In this document: positions 38,920 through 47,636 of the stretch, one piece after another
How the letters are laid out: the number at the start of each line of letters is the position of its first letter
Numbering within the stretch: position 1 is the first letter of the stretch
Source: Clostridia bacterium
Lineage (GTDB): Bacteria > Bacillota > Clostridia > Acetivibrionales > DSM-2933
Length of the DNA stretch: 64,000 bases
NCBI GenBank assembly: GCA_026416815.1
Contig: JAOAEJ010000087.1
Span: 1-64,000 of the forward strand
Direction of reading: 5' to 3'
The notes under the pieces: model-generated
Database searches by the model: none
The model's input: the letters and a program-made list of their open reading frames with translations, nothing else
What the model was told of the DNA's origin: nothing
Program-made: the position numbers and the translations under genes

Positions 38920-39960
38920 TTACTTAATTTCAGTCTGTCCCTTTTCCTTTAAAACTTTATTCAATATTTCAAGATTAAATAAATTCTTTGTATCCGGCTC
39001 CTTCTTTAAGAATCCTGCATTTACCGATAGCTTTACAAAATCAATTACAGAATCCTTTTCAGGGTCATTGGTTACAGTCAGCCTTTTAAATGCCGCATCT
39101 AATACATCTTCAGGAAGTGCTTTCTTTGTAAGTTCCTTAATTTGGTCGTTTACTATCTTTTTCGCTTTATCAGGGTTTTTGTTTATATAGTCGGTAAGTT
39201 CAACATGCGCTCTAAGAAATTTTTCAACCAATTCCGGATTTTTCTTTAAAAATTCCGTCCTTACTATTACTACAGCTGTAGTGTATTTTCCTTCTCTCCA
39301 TACTTGATTGTAGTCAAGGACGATATTTGCTCCAACTTCTTTAACCAACCTTGAACCCCATGGCTCCGGCACCAACGCTGCATCTATCTGCTTATTGTCG
39401 AGAAGCGTCTTGATATCGGGATTTTCTGCCTGTCTTACTTCAACAGTTCCACCCTTTGTAGTATCTTTCAATCCGTTTTCCTGCAATAAATTTCTGAGGG
39501 ATAAATCCTGGGTATTACCAAATTGAGGTACTGCCACTTTCTTACCGCTTAATTCTTTTATATCCTTAATCACCAAATCTTTTCTTGAAACTAAGACTGC
39601 TCCGGCATTCGTAGCTCCTGCAATTATCTGAAGGTCTCCATTGGACTTTGCAAAACCGTTGATAGCAGGCCCTGGTCCTATGTATCCTATATCCACCTCA
39701 CCGGCAAATAACGATTCAATTTCTGCCGGACCGGCATTGAAGGTTTTCCAATCTACTTTTATATCATTACCTAATGCTTTCTGAAACTGACCTTCCGCTT
39801 TACCTACAAGAGCCTGAGAATGTGTAATATTGGGAAAGTGAGCTATTCTAACGGTGCTAGCTTTATCTTCACTTTTACTTGTGCATGCTGAAAAGCTAAC
39901 TCCTAAAGAAGTGACTATCAACATTCCTGCTACCAGCCGCGTTATTTTACCTAATTTCAT
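38920..39960 (-). CDS. SsuA-like sulfonate-binding lipoprotein
   Basis: This 346-residue lipoprotein has a lipobox-like SFSAC (Cys26) and the SsuA/TauA/NMT1-like fold (RIAHFPNITHSQALVGKAEG, VDIGYIGPGPAINGF, PEPWGSRL). The family binds aliphatic sulfonates or related anions. It has its own two-promoter, attenuator-bearing upstream region and probably serves the SsuBC-like genes at 34.6-36.2 kb. The ATG follows AAGGGGGAC. Confidence 0.9.
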   Translation of the reverse strand: MKLGKITRLVAGMLIVTSLGVSFSACTSKSEDKASTVRIAHFPNITHSQALVGKAEGQFQKALGNDIKVDWKTFNAGPAEIESLFAGEVDIGYIGPGPAINGFAKSNGDLQIIAGATNAGAVLVSRKDLVIKDIKELSGKKVAVPQFGNTQDLSLRNLLQENGLKDTTKGGTVEVRQAENPDIKTLLDNKQIDAALVPEPWGSRLVKEVGANIVLDYNQVWREGKYTTAVVIVRTEFLKKNPELVEKFLRAHVELTDYINKNPDKAKKIVNDQIKELTKKALPEDVLDAAFKRLTVTNDPEKDSVIDFVKLSVNAGFLKKEPDTKNLFNLEILNKVLKEKGQTEIK

Positions 39961-40093
39961 TTTTCGTCCCCCTTAATAATATTATTCCTATTTGTTTACT
40001 TGGACTTTTATTTTTTTATTACCCTCACCATATATTTAGTTTGATGAGGGGTTTAATATGCTAGTATTCCTATCAATTTTGTATGTTATATTC

Positions 40094-40122
40094 ATTGTAA
40101 TTTAATAAGTAAATTTTGTCAA
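40094..40122 (-). promoter_or_regulatory. Proximal promoter of SsuA-like gene
   Basis: TTGACA (40117-40122) and TACAAT (40094-40099) are 17 bp apart on the minus strand. AGTATTCCTAT-type sites lie on both sides, at 40063-40073 and 40146-40160. Confidence 0.75.
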
Positions 40123-40283
40123 TATATCTTTGAAATTATTTTTTTATTCCTATATGTTTAGTAGACTTTATATCTGTTTACAACTTTTATATTTCTTTTT
40201 TGAAAATCCCTCCTCGTTAATTCTATAAGTTATCACACCAAATTATCCTCCCTTCTTTCAACTTCTGATTATTCCGGCTAAAG

Positions 40284-40357
40284 TGAAAAAGGCTAAGCCT
40301 AAAAACCCCAAATAACATGGGTTAATCTCAGGCTTAGCCTCCGGTTTTTCCGGTCAA
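40284..40357 (-). ncRNA. Attenuator-like leader L1
   Basis: On the minus strand, TTGA-CCGG-AAAAA-CCGG is followed at once by AGGCTAAGCC, which pairs with GGCTTAGCCT before a T5 tract. The layout matches L2, L3 and L4, with compensatory changes in the small stem. It lies 53 bp downstream of the -10 of a strong promoter, so it appears to be a 5' leader rather than an operon end. Confidence 0.65.
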
Positions 40358-40378
40358 CTAATACACTTTATTTTTCCT

Positions 40379-40438
40379 AGTATTCATATATGTTTTCTTG
40401 GTTATTTTTATTTTAATTTAATCAGCATATTTTGTCAA
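40379..40438 (-). promoter_or_regulatory. Distal promoter and operator before L1
   Basis: TTGACA (40433-40438) and TAAAAT (40410-40415) are 17 bp apart, with the site AGTATTCATAT at 40379-40389. It would drive leader L1 and the SsuA-like gene. Confidence 0.75.
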
Positions 40439-40454
40439 TATATTTTATACCTTT

Positions 40455-41150
40455 TCATGTTTTGGAAGCACATTTACTCCCTGACCTCTTAGGGCAAGCT
40501 TTCCGGCATGAATTGCATTTGTACAAATCAAAGCCCCTTCCTGTTTTACTTATTGATCCCTGCCTGCACAAGGCTTGATTAGCGGTAATACCGTCAAGAG
40601 CTTTTTGCGGGCAGGCCTCAAGGCAGATACGGCAGTTTGGTGGACAGATCGATTCGGTAATAACAGGGTCGGGCTCAAATTCTATATCTGCTAACACTGC
40701 TCCTATGTATACCATATTGCCTAACTCCTTATTTACTAATAAAGTATTCTTACCTAAAACACCAAGCCCAGCCAGGTATCCGGCATGACGCATGGAGAGA
40801 ATACCCATCCCATGGGATATTTCGGCATCCCAGTATTCATAGGGTGTGTCACAGGGAACGGGTACAGCACTTACTCCCTTTTTTTCGAGTACCCTGCTTA
40901 ATTCCAAACCGATTTTATCTAATTCCGGGTATATAATAAATGCATTATGACTATAAGGCACAAGACTGTCAGCCATTATAATTTCCGAAGGCATCTTTTT
41001 CACAAATACAATTACCGACTTACATTTGCTATATATATCTGTTGGATGAAACCCTTTTGGAGAGTCTACAAATCTGTCCACAGGAGCAATACCGCACAAA
41101 TCAGCCCCTAAACTAATTGCCAATTCTTTGACTTCTTTTGAACTAACCAT
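40455..41150 (-). CDS. QueG-like double [4Fe-4S] protein
   Basis: This 231-residue protein is related to epoxyqueuosine reductase and to Fe-S activators of corrinoid proteins. It has a nitroreductase-like front half and C-terminal cysteine motifs CPPNCRICLEACPQKALDG and CNSCRKACPKR. It lacks the full QueG length (over 300 residues), so it is unlikely to be QueG itself. It is third in a thiS-thiF unit. An electron-transfer or corrinoid-activation role is inferred. Confidence 0.8.
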   Translation of the reverse strand: MVSSKEVKELAISLGADLCGIAPVDRFVDSPKGFHPTDIYSKCKSVIVFVKKMPSEIIMADSLVPYSHNAFIIYPELDKIGLELSRVLEKKGVSAVPVPCDTPYEYWDAEISHGMGILSMRHAGYLAGLGVLGKNTLLVNKELGNMVYIGAVLADIEFEPDPVITESICPPNCRICLEACPQKALDGITANQALCRQGSISKTGRGFDLYKCNSCRKACPKRSGSKCASKT

Positions 41151-41171
41151 TTTACGCCCCCCTTTGATATT

Positions 41172-41978
41172 TTATTCAAATGTTTTTAGCTTGCATTTTA
41201 TTTCGTACTCTACAAGCTCTTTTACGGTTGGATTTTCTCCGCATAAAGGACAGTTTTTCTTTTTGCTCCACTTAATTTCTCTAAAATTTAAACCCAGGCC
41301 GTCAAAGGTGAGTATCCTTCCTGAAAGGGTCTCTCCTATGCCTGTGATTACTTTTATAGCCTCAAGGGCTTGGAGCGAGCCTATTGTTCCGGTTATCATG
41401 CCCATTATGCCGGTATCACTGCACGTAGGGACTACCCCATCCTGGGGCGGCATTGGATATAGGCAGCGGTAGCAAGGGGTTACGCCCGGTATTATGGTCA
41501 TAAGTATGCCGTCAAACCCTACAGAGGCTCCCTCTATCAGCGGCTTCTTCATAAAATAGCAGCAGTCGCTGATTAAAAACCTCGCAGGGAAATTGTCTAC
41601 TGCGTCTATAACTACATCATATTCGCCGATTATTTCTTCTATATTGTCTATATTCAGTCGGCAAGGGTATTTGACGATTTTAACATCTGGATTGACTTTT
41701 TTTAGCTTTTCCTCGGCTGAGTCAACTTTCTTTCTTCCCAAATCGTCGGTAAAGTGGAGTACCTGCCTTTGAAGGTTTGATATTCCTACCACATCAAAGT
41801 CTACTACTCCCAGTGTTCCTACTCCCGCTGCTGCGAGATAATAAAGAACAGGAGAGCCCAAGCCTCCTGCACCAACAACCAGTACCTTGGATTTCAATAG
41901 CTTCTCCTGTGCTTCATATCCGAATTCGTTTAATATTAGTTGCCTTGAGTATCTCAAAACCTGATTTTGGTCAAGCAT
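41172..41978 (-). CDS. thiF: ThiF/MoeB family adenylyltransferase
   Basis: This protein of about 268 residues is E1-like: ATP-binding GAGGLGSPVLYYLAAAGVG, RQVLHF, the Asp-rich DAVDNFPARF and zinc cysteines CYRC and CPLC. It adenylates the C-terminal glycine of a ThiS/MoaD-type sulfur carrier. The partner thiS is immediately upstream. It may serve thiamine or molybdopterin, but the position suggests a sulfur-assimilation role. The start at 41978 is inferred; a TTG at 41990 is possible. Confidence 0.88.
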   Translation of the reverse strand: MLDQNQVLRYSRQLILNEFGYEAQEKLLKSKVLVVGAGGLGSPVLYYLAAAGVGTLGVVDFDVVGISNLQRQVLHFTDDLGRKKVDSAEEKLKKVNPDVKIVKYPCRLNIDNIEEIIGEYDVVIDAVDNFPARFLISDCCYFMKKPLIEGASVGFDGILMTIIPGVTPCYRCLYPMPPQDGVVPTCSDTGIMGMITGTIGSLQALEAIKVITGIGETLSGRILTFDGLGLNFREIKWSKKKNCPLCGENPTVKELVEYEIKCKLKTFE

Positions 41979-41986
41979 TCCCGTTA

Positions 41987-42187
41987 TCAACCCCCACCTA
42001 TGAATTTTACTATCTCAAGATTGTCGCTTTCAGCTAGTTTTATATTTCCCCAATTCTCTCTTTCGGGAACTTCAAAGTTGTGCTCTACCACTACCAACAT
42101 CGGCTTGATTCCCTTTTTTTCAAGTAAACCCAATATAGTTAAGCCATCGTCTACTAATTCTTCTTTTCCGTTTACTTTTAATTTCAT
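41987..42187 (-). CDS. thiS: ThiS-like sulfur carrier protein
   Basis: This 66-residue ubiquitin-like protein ends in Gly-Gly-Gly (VKFIGGG), the site for adenylation and thiocarboxylation. The ATG follows AAAGGTGATG. It pairs with thiF downstream. Confidence 0.9.
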   Translation of the reverse strand: MKLKVNGKEELVDDGLTILGLLEKKGIKPMLVVVEHNFEVPERENWGNIKLAESDNLEIVKFIGGG

Positions 42188-42232
42188 TCAACATCACCTT
42201 TATAATATTTATGTAGTAAATTTGTTTATATT

Positions 42233-42262
42233 ATTTTACTTTCCTATGGCTGCTTGTGTCAA
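42233..42262 (-). promoter_or_regulatory. thiS-thiF promoter
   Basis: TTGACA (42257-42262) and TAAAAT (42233-42238) are 18 bp apart. TTCCTAT (42241-42247) lies inside the spacer, where a bound repressor would block polymerase. Confidence 0.7.
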
Positions 42263-42312
42263 TCTATCCAAAGCACCTACACCACCCGGCATATTACAAC
42301 TAATTATAACAC

Positions 42313-42347
42313 AAAGAGGCTAAACTTCTAAACAGTTTAGCCTCTTT
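42313..42347 (-). terminator. Terminator after nitrogenase-like K1
   Basis: AAAGAGGCTAAAC pairs perfectly with GTTTAGCCTCTTT, 15 bp past the K1 stop. It closes the operon before the thiS promoter. Confidence 0.75.
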
Positions 42348-42361
42348 ATATCAATATTTAT

Positions 42362-43702
42362 CTATCTTGCTAGGATAATTGCACTCAGTAAATCTTCGGT
42401 AAGTCTCAGACCTCCGCGGTATCCGGCATATCCCCGGTCAAGCACTGCCCTGTTGGCTACCGGAAAGCTTATACTCAAGTGAGCTGCTCCTATGGTCTGG
42501 GCAAGCTCGCGGTCAAGGGAGCTTCCCACTACAAAGGCTGGCCCGAATACATCGGAGTATTTGCCGCTGCTGTATGTTGGACGTATTTCATTCAAATGCC
42601 TTAGTACTTCACTTCCGTTGGTCTCAAAAGCTACTTTGGGCTGCAATCCCGATTCAAGCCCCTGAGTTCTTTGGGTTAGCACCGGCTTCTGCTCTTCTCT
42701 GAGTTGGTCGGTAAATACTACCAGTTCGGGAAGCCACCCCAGATCATCGGATAAAAATTTGGTCAGTGCCGCTGCATAGTTGGCGTCTCCTATCACTACG
42801 GCATATCGCTGCAAATCCAAGTCATTGTAGCATTCAGTGAGTGGTTCTATATAGTTGTAATAATGCTTGTTTTCCTGTTCTATAATTCCTTCCACAACGC
42901 TGTCATCAAGAGAGAGTGCCTCGGCTATACTGCGAAGGAAGCTGTCACTTGCAGATGGGCCGATGGGCAATGGAGTAACCAGATAAGGTGTACCGTGTAC
43001 TTCTTCGAATACATTTGCGGCCTCCACACCGTAGATATCCGATATTACTATGTTTAATTCTGCACTTGCAGCCTGCTTTATCTTCTCTAGGGTATCGTGG
43101 GAGGTAAAGAAGGTATTTACCTCCAGACCTAATTTCTCAAGCACGTGTCTTACTTCTTCCAGGTTTCCGCGCCAGAATGCATCCTGATAGGGCGCTATTC
43201 CCCAGACATTGACCCTGCCTTTTACTTTATCTATACCTCTCTCGAGATAGTTTTTAAACAGCGTTTGCAAAACCAAATCATAGCCGTGGTAGGAATTACC
43301 CTTAAAACCTCCTGTTTCAGCAGATATGATGTCTATTCCCTCGTCTTGGAATTCGCTTACTACAGATTTTACATCGTCCCCTATTATCTCGGTTACACAG
43401 CTTGTAAGTACTACAAACAGCTTTCCCTCAATAACTTCAAGGGTGCCGGCTATTTGTTCCCTCAAACGGACATCTCCTCCGAATACTACTTCCCGCTCTT
43501 GTATGTTTGAGCTTGGGACGCTTAATCCCCCGCAGTATCCTCCTACCTGAAGCCCGCTCCCCCCGTTTTGTGTCCAGGTTATATTGCCTGCACAACCCGC
43601 CGCTGCATGTAATATGGGTATGGTGTCGGGCAGTGCGGTGACAGCTGCCATAGCTCCTCCAAGAGCACAAAGGTACCGTGGTCTTTCTATAAAGCTACTC
43701 AT
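42362..43702 (-). CDS. Nitrogenase-like component 1, NifK-type subunit K1
   Basis: This 446-residue protein of the oxidoreductase/nitrogenase component 1 family is shorter than NifK. P-cluster-type cysteines are Cys12 (YLCALGG), Cys37 (AAAGCAGN) and Cys102 (TSCVTEIIGDD). The family uses a Fe protein to feed electrons through an Fe-S cluster shared with the D subunit. ATG 43702 overlaps the D1 stop by 8 bp (behind GGAGGTGAGG), so the pair is coupled. It is closest in sequence pattern to K2 (IERPRY/F, SVPSSN/AVPSSN). The substrate is unknown. Confidence 0.88.
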   Translation of the reverse strand: MSSFIERPRYLCALGGAMAAVTALPDTIPILHAAAGCAGNITWTQNGGSGLQVGGYCGGLSVPSSNIQEREVVFGGDVRLREQIAGTLEVIEGKLFVVLTSCVTEIIGDDVKSVVSEFQDEGIDIISAETGGFKGNSYHGYDLVLQTLFKNYLERGIDKVKGRVNVWGIAPYQDAFWRGNLEEVRHVLEKLGLEVNTFFTSHDTLEKIKQAASAELNIVISDIYGVEAANVFEEVHGTPYLVTPLPIGPSASDSFLRSIAEALSLDDSVVEGIIEQENKHYYNYIEPLTECYNDLDLQRYAVVIGDANYAAALTKFLSDDLGWLPELVVFTDQLREEQKPVLTQRTQGLESGLQPKVAFETNGSEVLRHLNEIRPTYSSGKYSDVFGPAFVVGSSLDRELAQTIGAAHLSISFPVANRAVLDRGYAGYRGGLRLTEDLLSAIILAR

Positions 43703-45218
43703 CAGCCTCACCTCCTTGGTTTTTTATATACTTGAACGGCTCGGATTTGTACCACTGCTCGGTGTATGGGAGCCTTGCGTTTTTACTCAGTTTTTTATTA
43801 AATAATGGATTTTTAAGCTGCCTGTACAGCCTTCTTGCCAGCTCATAAACTCCCTTATAGCCTATATAGCTCAGTCCGGTGTTGTATATGACATGGGTTG
43901 CAATTCCAAGCTTCGAAGCTGTTCCGTTGCCGTTCCAGTGTCCCAGGAAAACGTCGGGTTTGAGCTTTTTAAGCAGGTTTACTTCTTCAAAAGGCTGAAC
44001 ATTTGCAATATTTATGGTAAAATCGTTTTTAACTGCCTTTTCCAGTTTCTCATACTCGGTTTCGGCAAATTCGTCGTGATGGAAGGAGCGCACCCCTACT
44101 ATCTCAAATCCAAGCTCCGCCAATAGGTAAGCCGTAGCAAGAGCTCTGAATTCTCCTGCACTTACAAATACCCTTTTACCTTTGAAGAATGCTTTGAATT
44201 CCGACAGTGCTGCTTCCAATTCCCGTGTCTCTTCTTTAATCAACTTTTCAGCTTGCTGTTCCAAACCGAAGAAGGCTGCTATATCTCTAATCCATTTGTT
44301 TGTATTTTCTATGCCTATAGGCATATGCCTGAGTATGTAAGGAATTTGGAATTTTTCTTCAAGGAATTTTACAAGGTAGTCATCGTGGGTTGGGCATGTG
44401 CTTATCGAAAGGGCTGCGTGGGTGACTTTGTACATCTCCTCGGGCTTGGAGAAAACCGGGAAAATGTTTGTTTCCAGTCCCAGAGCTCCGAGTAGTCTGC
44501 TTAGCTCCACCTCATCTACCCTTCCCATGGATGATACATTCAGAAGGTTTACAGTACGGCTTAGTTTGTACTTTTCCTCTAGTTTTTCAAATTCGCTTAT
44601 ATTTAAATTTTTATTGTTTTCCGGTTTTTCAAGTAGGCTCCGACCAATTCCGTGGTAAACGGCATCGTAGGCAGTTGCCCATATTTTGGTTTTAAAGCCT
44701 TCGCAGTGGACAGGGATTATTCTTGCGCTTACCTGGGGCTGAATACGTTCTATAACTCCATCAACGTCGTCGCCGATTATGCCGGGTACGCAAGCAGCTA
44801 CTACTGTGATTGTTGCCGGCCTGTAGTTCCTGTCAGCTTCGATTATTGCCTTTTCCAGCTTTATTTCGCCGCCGCTTATTACATCAGCTTCATTGAGGGC
44901 TGTGGACAGCCACAGGGCATCTTTCACCTTTCCCCAGCGCAGGTTTCCTCCAGACCTTGCGTTTGCATTTTGTGAGTGGGAGCATCCGCCGCAGCCTATT
45001 GCTCCGTGGAGTAAGACTACGTTGTCCGGGAGGCTGTTTATCATGCCGAGGGCCGGGAGTAAGAGGCATATGGATCCTTGGGAGAATCCTCGTTCGCTGT
45101 CGTTTATGCAGCAGCTTTTTGATTTTTTAGAGAGGCCGCATATTGTGCCGCCGTAGGTTATGCAGGTTTTTAGGCGATCTTCCCGTTTTGGGGGTTCTTT
45201 GTTTTCGAGATAGGTCAA
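43695..45218 (-). CDS. Nitrogenase-like component 1, NifD-type subunit D1
   Basis: This 507-residue protein has P-cluster-type Cys51, Cys76 (GAIGCGG) and Cys143 (AACVPGIIGDD). Cys275 in SISTCPTHDDYL aligns with the NifD cofactor cysteine region (HCYRSMNY). The histidine that binds FeMo-co in NifD is absent: the equivalent stretch reads GLSYIGYKGVYELARR. This favours a catalytic subunit with a NifB-type cluster rather than true nitrogenase. The start is TTG 45218 behind GGAGG. It lies between the UroD-like methyltransferase and K1. Confidence 0.88.
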   Translation of the reverse strand: MTYLENKEPPKREDRLKTCITYGGTICGLSKKSKSCCINDSERGFSQGSICLLLPALGMINSLPDNVVLLHGAIGCGGCSHSQNANARSGGNLRWGKVKDALWLSTALNEADVISGGEIKLEKAIIEADRNYRPATITVVAACVPGIIGDDVDGVIERIQPQVSARIIPVHCEGFKTKIWATAYDAVYHGIGRSLLEKPENNKNLNISEFEKLEEKYKLSRTVNLLNVSSMGRVDEVELSRLLGALGLETNIFPVFSKPEEMYKVTHAALSISTCPTHDDYLVKFLEEKFQIPYILRHMPIGIENTNKWIRDIAAFFGLEQQAEKLIKEETRELEAALSEFKAFFKGKRVFVSAGEFRALATAYLLAELGFEIVGVRSFHHDEFAETEYEKLEKAVKNDFTINIANVQPFEEVNLLKKLKPDVFLGHWNGNGTASKLGIATHVIYNTGLSYIGYKGVYELARRLYRQLKNPLFNKKLSKNARLPYTEQWYKSEPFKYIKNQGGEADE

Positions 45219-45250
45219 TTTATTGCACCTCCAATGTTTTTGGTTGGGTT

Positions 45251-46276
45251 TTAAGTTTGGTTTTTTGCTGTTGCTACCATGGCTTTGATGTTTTCTAATG
45301 GTACGCCTGGGGGGATGTCGCAGCCTGGCATTAGGATGTAGCCTGAGTCGGGGCCGGCGGTGTTTATGCAGTTTTGGCAGGCTTGGGCTACGCCTTCGGG
45401 AGTTGCGTTTTGCATTATTGATACTGGGTTCATGTTTCCGGCGAAGGCTATTTTGCCGCCTACCTTTTCCCTTACTTGTTTTAGGTCGACTTTGTAGTCA
45501 ACGGATATGATGTTTGCTCCGGTTTCGGGGATTAGGTCGAGGCGGTTGGTTATGTTTCCGCAGATGTGTATACTGACTGCAGCTCCTTTTTGCCGGATTT
45601 TTTGTACTACTTTCTTTAGGTAAGGCAGTGAGAATTCTTTGAACTGAGAGCGGGATATCATATCGCCGGAGGACGTAGGGTCGGCTACCGATATTATTCC
45701 GGCTCCTGCTTCGATAAAGGGCTCTAGATAGCAGAAGCAAAGCTCCGATGTGAATTCCAGTACTGCGTTTATCTCTTCTTTATTTTTGTAGATATTGCGC
45801 ATTAGCTTCTCAACACCGTAAATCAGGCCTGCAAGGGTAAAGGGTCCCCATTGGCTTGCACCTATCAGAGTTTTTTCGCCTACTGCTTTATTAAGATATT
45901 TTGTGGTTTCCCAAAGTGTATTTATTCCCGGGTCATCAGCGAGACGGTCAAGTTTTATTGCGTCGATTATAGAAACATTTTCTATTAGAGGCTGCTGTAC
46001 GTCCGGAGTCCCTTTTGCCCTGAATTTTATTTTGCCTCCCAGAGCCCTTACCGCCAGGTTGTGGTAGCCTGAGCCTGCCCACACTATGTCTGAGTCCGCT
46101 TCTTCATTTGTTGCAGCTATTATTTGTGCCGACTCCTGTGCACCCCGGGAAAGAGCTTCCTCAAGGGATAACCCATGCCGGTTGAAGGTCCAAGCTCCTC
46201 CCGATAGAAGTGCTACCGGGAGTCTTGGGGTTTTTTTCAAATGTATTGCTTTTAAAAATAATTCCTTTGAGTTCAT
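45251..46276 (-). CDS. MtaA/MtbA-like methylcobamide:thiol methyltransferase
   Basis: This 341-residue member of the uroporphyrinogen decarboxylase superfamily has the zinc-thiol ligands of methyltransferases: His-x-Cys in SIHICGN and a distal Cys in MPGCDIPPG. It lacks the N-terminal decarboxylase signature. The family moves methyl groups between methyl-corrinoid proteins and a thiol. It is in the same operon as nitrogenase-like D1/K1 and an ABC transporter. The 3' half has reversed strand composition (see findings). Confidence 0.87.
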   Translation of the reverse strand: MNSKELFLKAIHLKKTPRLPVALLSGGAWTFNRHGLSLEEALSRGAQESAQIIAATNEEADSDIVWAGSGYHNLAVRALGGKIKFRAKGTPDVQQPLIENVSIIDAIKLDRLADDPGINTLWETTKYLNKAVGEKTLIGASQWGPFTLAGLIYGVEKLMRNIYKNKEEINAVLEFTSELCFCYLEPFIEAGAGIISVADPTSSGDMISRSQFKEFSLPYLKKVVQKIRQKGAAVSIHICGNITNRLDLIPETGANIISVDYKVDLKQVREKVGGKIAFAGNMNPVSIMQNATPEGVAQACQNCINTAGPDSGYILMPGCDIPPGVPLENIKAMVATAKNQT

Positions 46277-46297
46277 AATTACGCACCTTCTGATACC

Positions 46298-47341
46298 TTA
46301 TTCAACACCTTTTAGCCTTACAAAGCTGCTTTTTGCCAGTGCTTCGGTGTCGGTGTCCTTATCAAGGATGCCAATTTCTTTCATTTCCTTAGCCGCTGTA
46401 TACAGGGCTTTTTCACCACCATCTACCGAAGGTATATAGTTGTAGTCGTGAAGTATATCACCATTGACTTTCTCATCTCCAGCTACGTATTTCTTCTCAA
46501 CTTCTATTTTTGCCGCTTCTTTTGGGTTTTCGCTTACCCATTTAGCAGCTTTCATGATTGCCCTGGTAGCTGCTGCGGCAGTTTCAGGGTCTTTTTCTAC
46601 GATTGTACCGTTTACTACAACAAGGCAGCAGTATTCATGGCTGTATGGCTCATGTTTTGCCATGCTGAGGAATCCTTTGGCCTTGCCTTTATTAATGCTT
46701 ATCTGGGCCAGTGGGTCAGGAAGTGCAATAATATCTACCTCTCCCTTATCCAGTGCCAATTCAAGCTCGGCAGCCGGAAATGCCTTCCATGTTACACCAG
46801 TCTTAACATCGATGCCCGCATCCGCAAGCAGACGTGATACCAGATTCATTGGTCCGCCGCCTATAGCCGGAACCCCTATTCTTTTTCCTTTGAAGTCCTG
46901 CACTGTTTTAACATCGGAATTTAAAGGGAGTAATATCTGCAAGCAACCTGTATGTAAACCGGCTGTAAATTTAACATTCAGTCCCTGCTCTATGGGTTTT
47001 ATCCACTGCATAAGTACGCCGTCGGTCACGTCTATTTTGCCTGTTGCCAGCCCGTCCTTGAGAGTTGCGTGATCCCCCTTTATAAGCTCGGCATCCAATC
47101 CCTCATCTTTGAAAAAACCCTTTTCATAAGCTACATACAATGGAACTTCACATGTGGTCCCAAAATGACCAACGCGGATTTTCTTCAGTTGTGTACTGCC
47201 AGAAGCCGTCTGTGTACTTTCATTTTTCTGAGTACCCGCAGCGTTATTATCTACGTTAGTATTATTTGTACCGCATCCTGCTGCACCTAATGCTAGTATT
47301 CCCGCCAGCGCTATAGCAGCGATTGTATTTCTTCTTTTCAT
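46298..47341 (-). CDS. NMT1/SsuA-like binding lipoprotein
   Basis: This 347-residue lipoprotein has lipobox LGAAGC and a periplasmic-binding domain (RVGHFGTTCEVPLYVAYEKGF..., VDIIALPDPLAQ, EPYSHEYCC). The ligand class is nitrate/sulfonate/thiamine-precursor type. ATG 47341 follows TTGGAGGTC. It belongs with the ATPase and permease at 47.6-49.5 kb, separated from them by the 107-bp repeat and two hairpins. Confidence 0.9.
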   Translation of the reverse strand: MKRRNTIAAIALAGILALGAAGCGTNNTNVDNNAAGTQKNESTQTASGSTQLKKIRVGHFGTTCEVPLYVAYEKGFFKDEGLDAELIKGDHATLKDGLATGKIDVTDGVLMQWIKPIEQGLNVKFTAGLHTGCLQILLPLNSDVKTVQDFKGKRIGVPAIGGGPMNLVSRLLADAGIDVKTGVTWKAFPAAELELALDKGEVDIIALPDPLAQISINKGKAKGFLSMAKHEPYSHEYCCLVVVNGTIVEKDPETAAAATRAIMKAAKWVSENPKEAAKIEVEKKYVAGDEKVNGDILHDYNYIPSVDGGEKALYTAAKEMKEIGILDKDTDTEALAKSSFVRLKGVE

Positions 47342-47378
47342 TTCAATGACCTCCAAAAGTAAATATAAATTTTATAAA

Positions 47379-47485
47379 CTGGTGCCTTGTAACAGAATTC
47401 GTTTCTAGCAGCAAGGCACAACAATCAAGGAAGTGCATTTTTAACATTAGAATGAATGGAAATTTGTAATGTTAAAAAGCACTAG
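47379..47485 (+). repeat. 107-bp two-hairpin repeat, copy 2
   Basis: Five mismatches separate it from the reverse complement of 34530-34636. Hairpin 1 is GTGCCTTG/CAAGGCAC and hairpin 2 is GTGCATTTTTAACA/TGTTAAAAAGCAC. It lies antisense to the surrounding operon, 38 bp upstream of the binding-protein start. Confidence 0.85.
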
Positions 47486-47531
47486 TATATTTTTGTGTAA
47501 ACCTTATCTCGAAGTGCGGTAAAAAGTAAGG

Positions 47532-47609
47532 GCAGGGAGTCACAGACTCCCTGCGGCCGTTTTATGGCCTATTTATTAATCTCCTTTTTTTGAAAGGGGA
47601 AAAAAGGAG
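47532..47609 (-). terminator. Two hairpins between ATPase and binding protein
   Basis: GCAGGGAGT/ACTCCCTGC (47532-47554) and CTCCTTTTTT/AAAAAAGGAG (47581-47609) follow the ATPase stop. The first is trailed by TTACTTTTT on the minus strand. They may limit read-through to the binding-protein gene. Confidence 0.55.
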
Positions 47610-47636
47610 TTGGATCGCTATTTAAAAAATATTGGG

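Noticed and set aside
45298..45510. Plus-strand 70-codon gene rich in Arg, Leu and Cys
   Set aside because: It is the antisense shadow of the composition-skewed part of the UroD-like gene.
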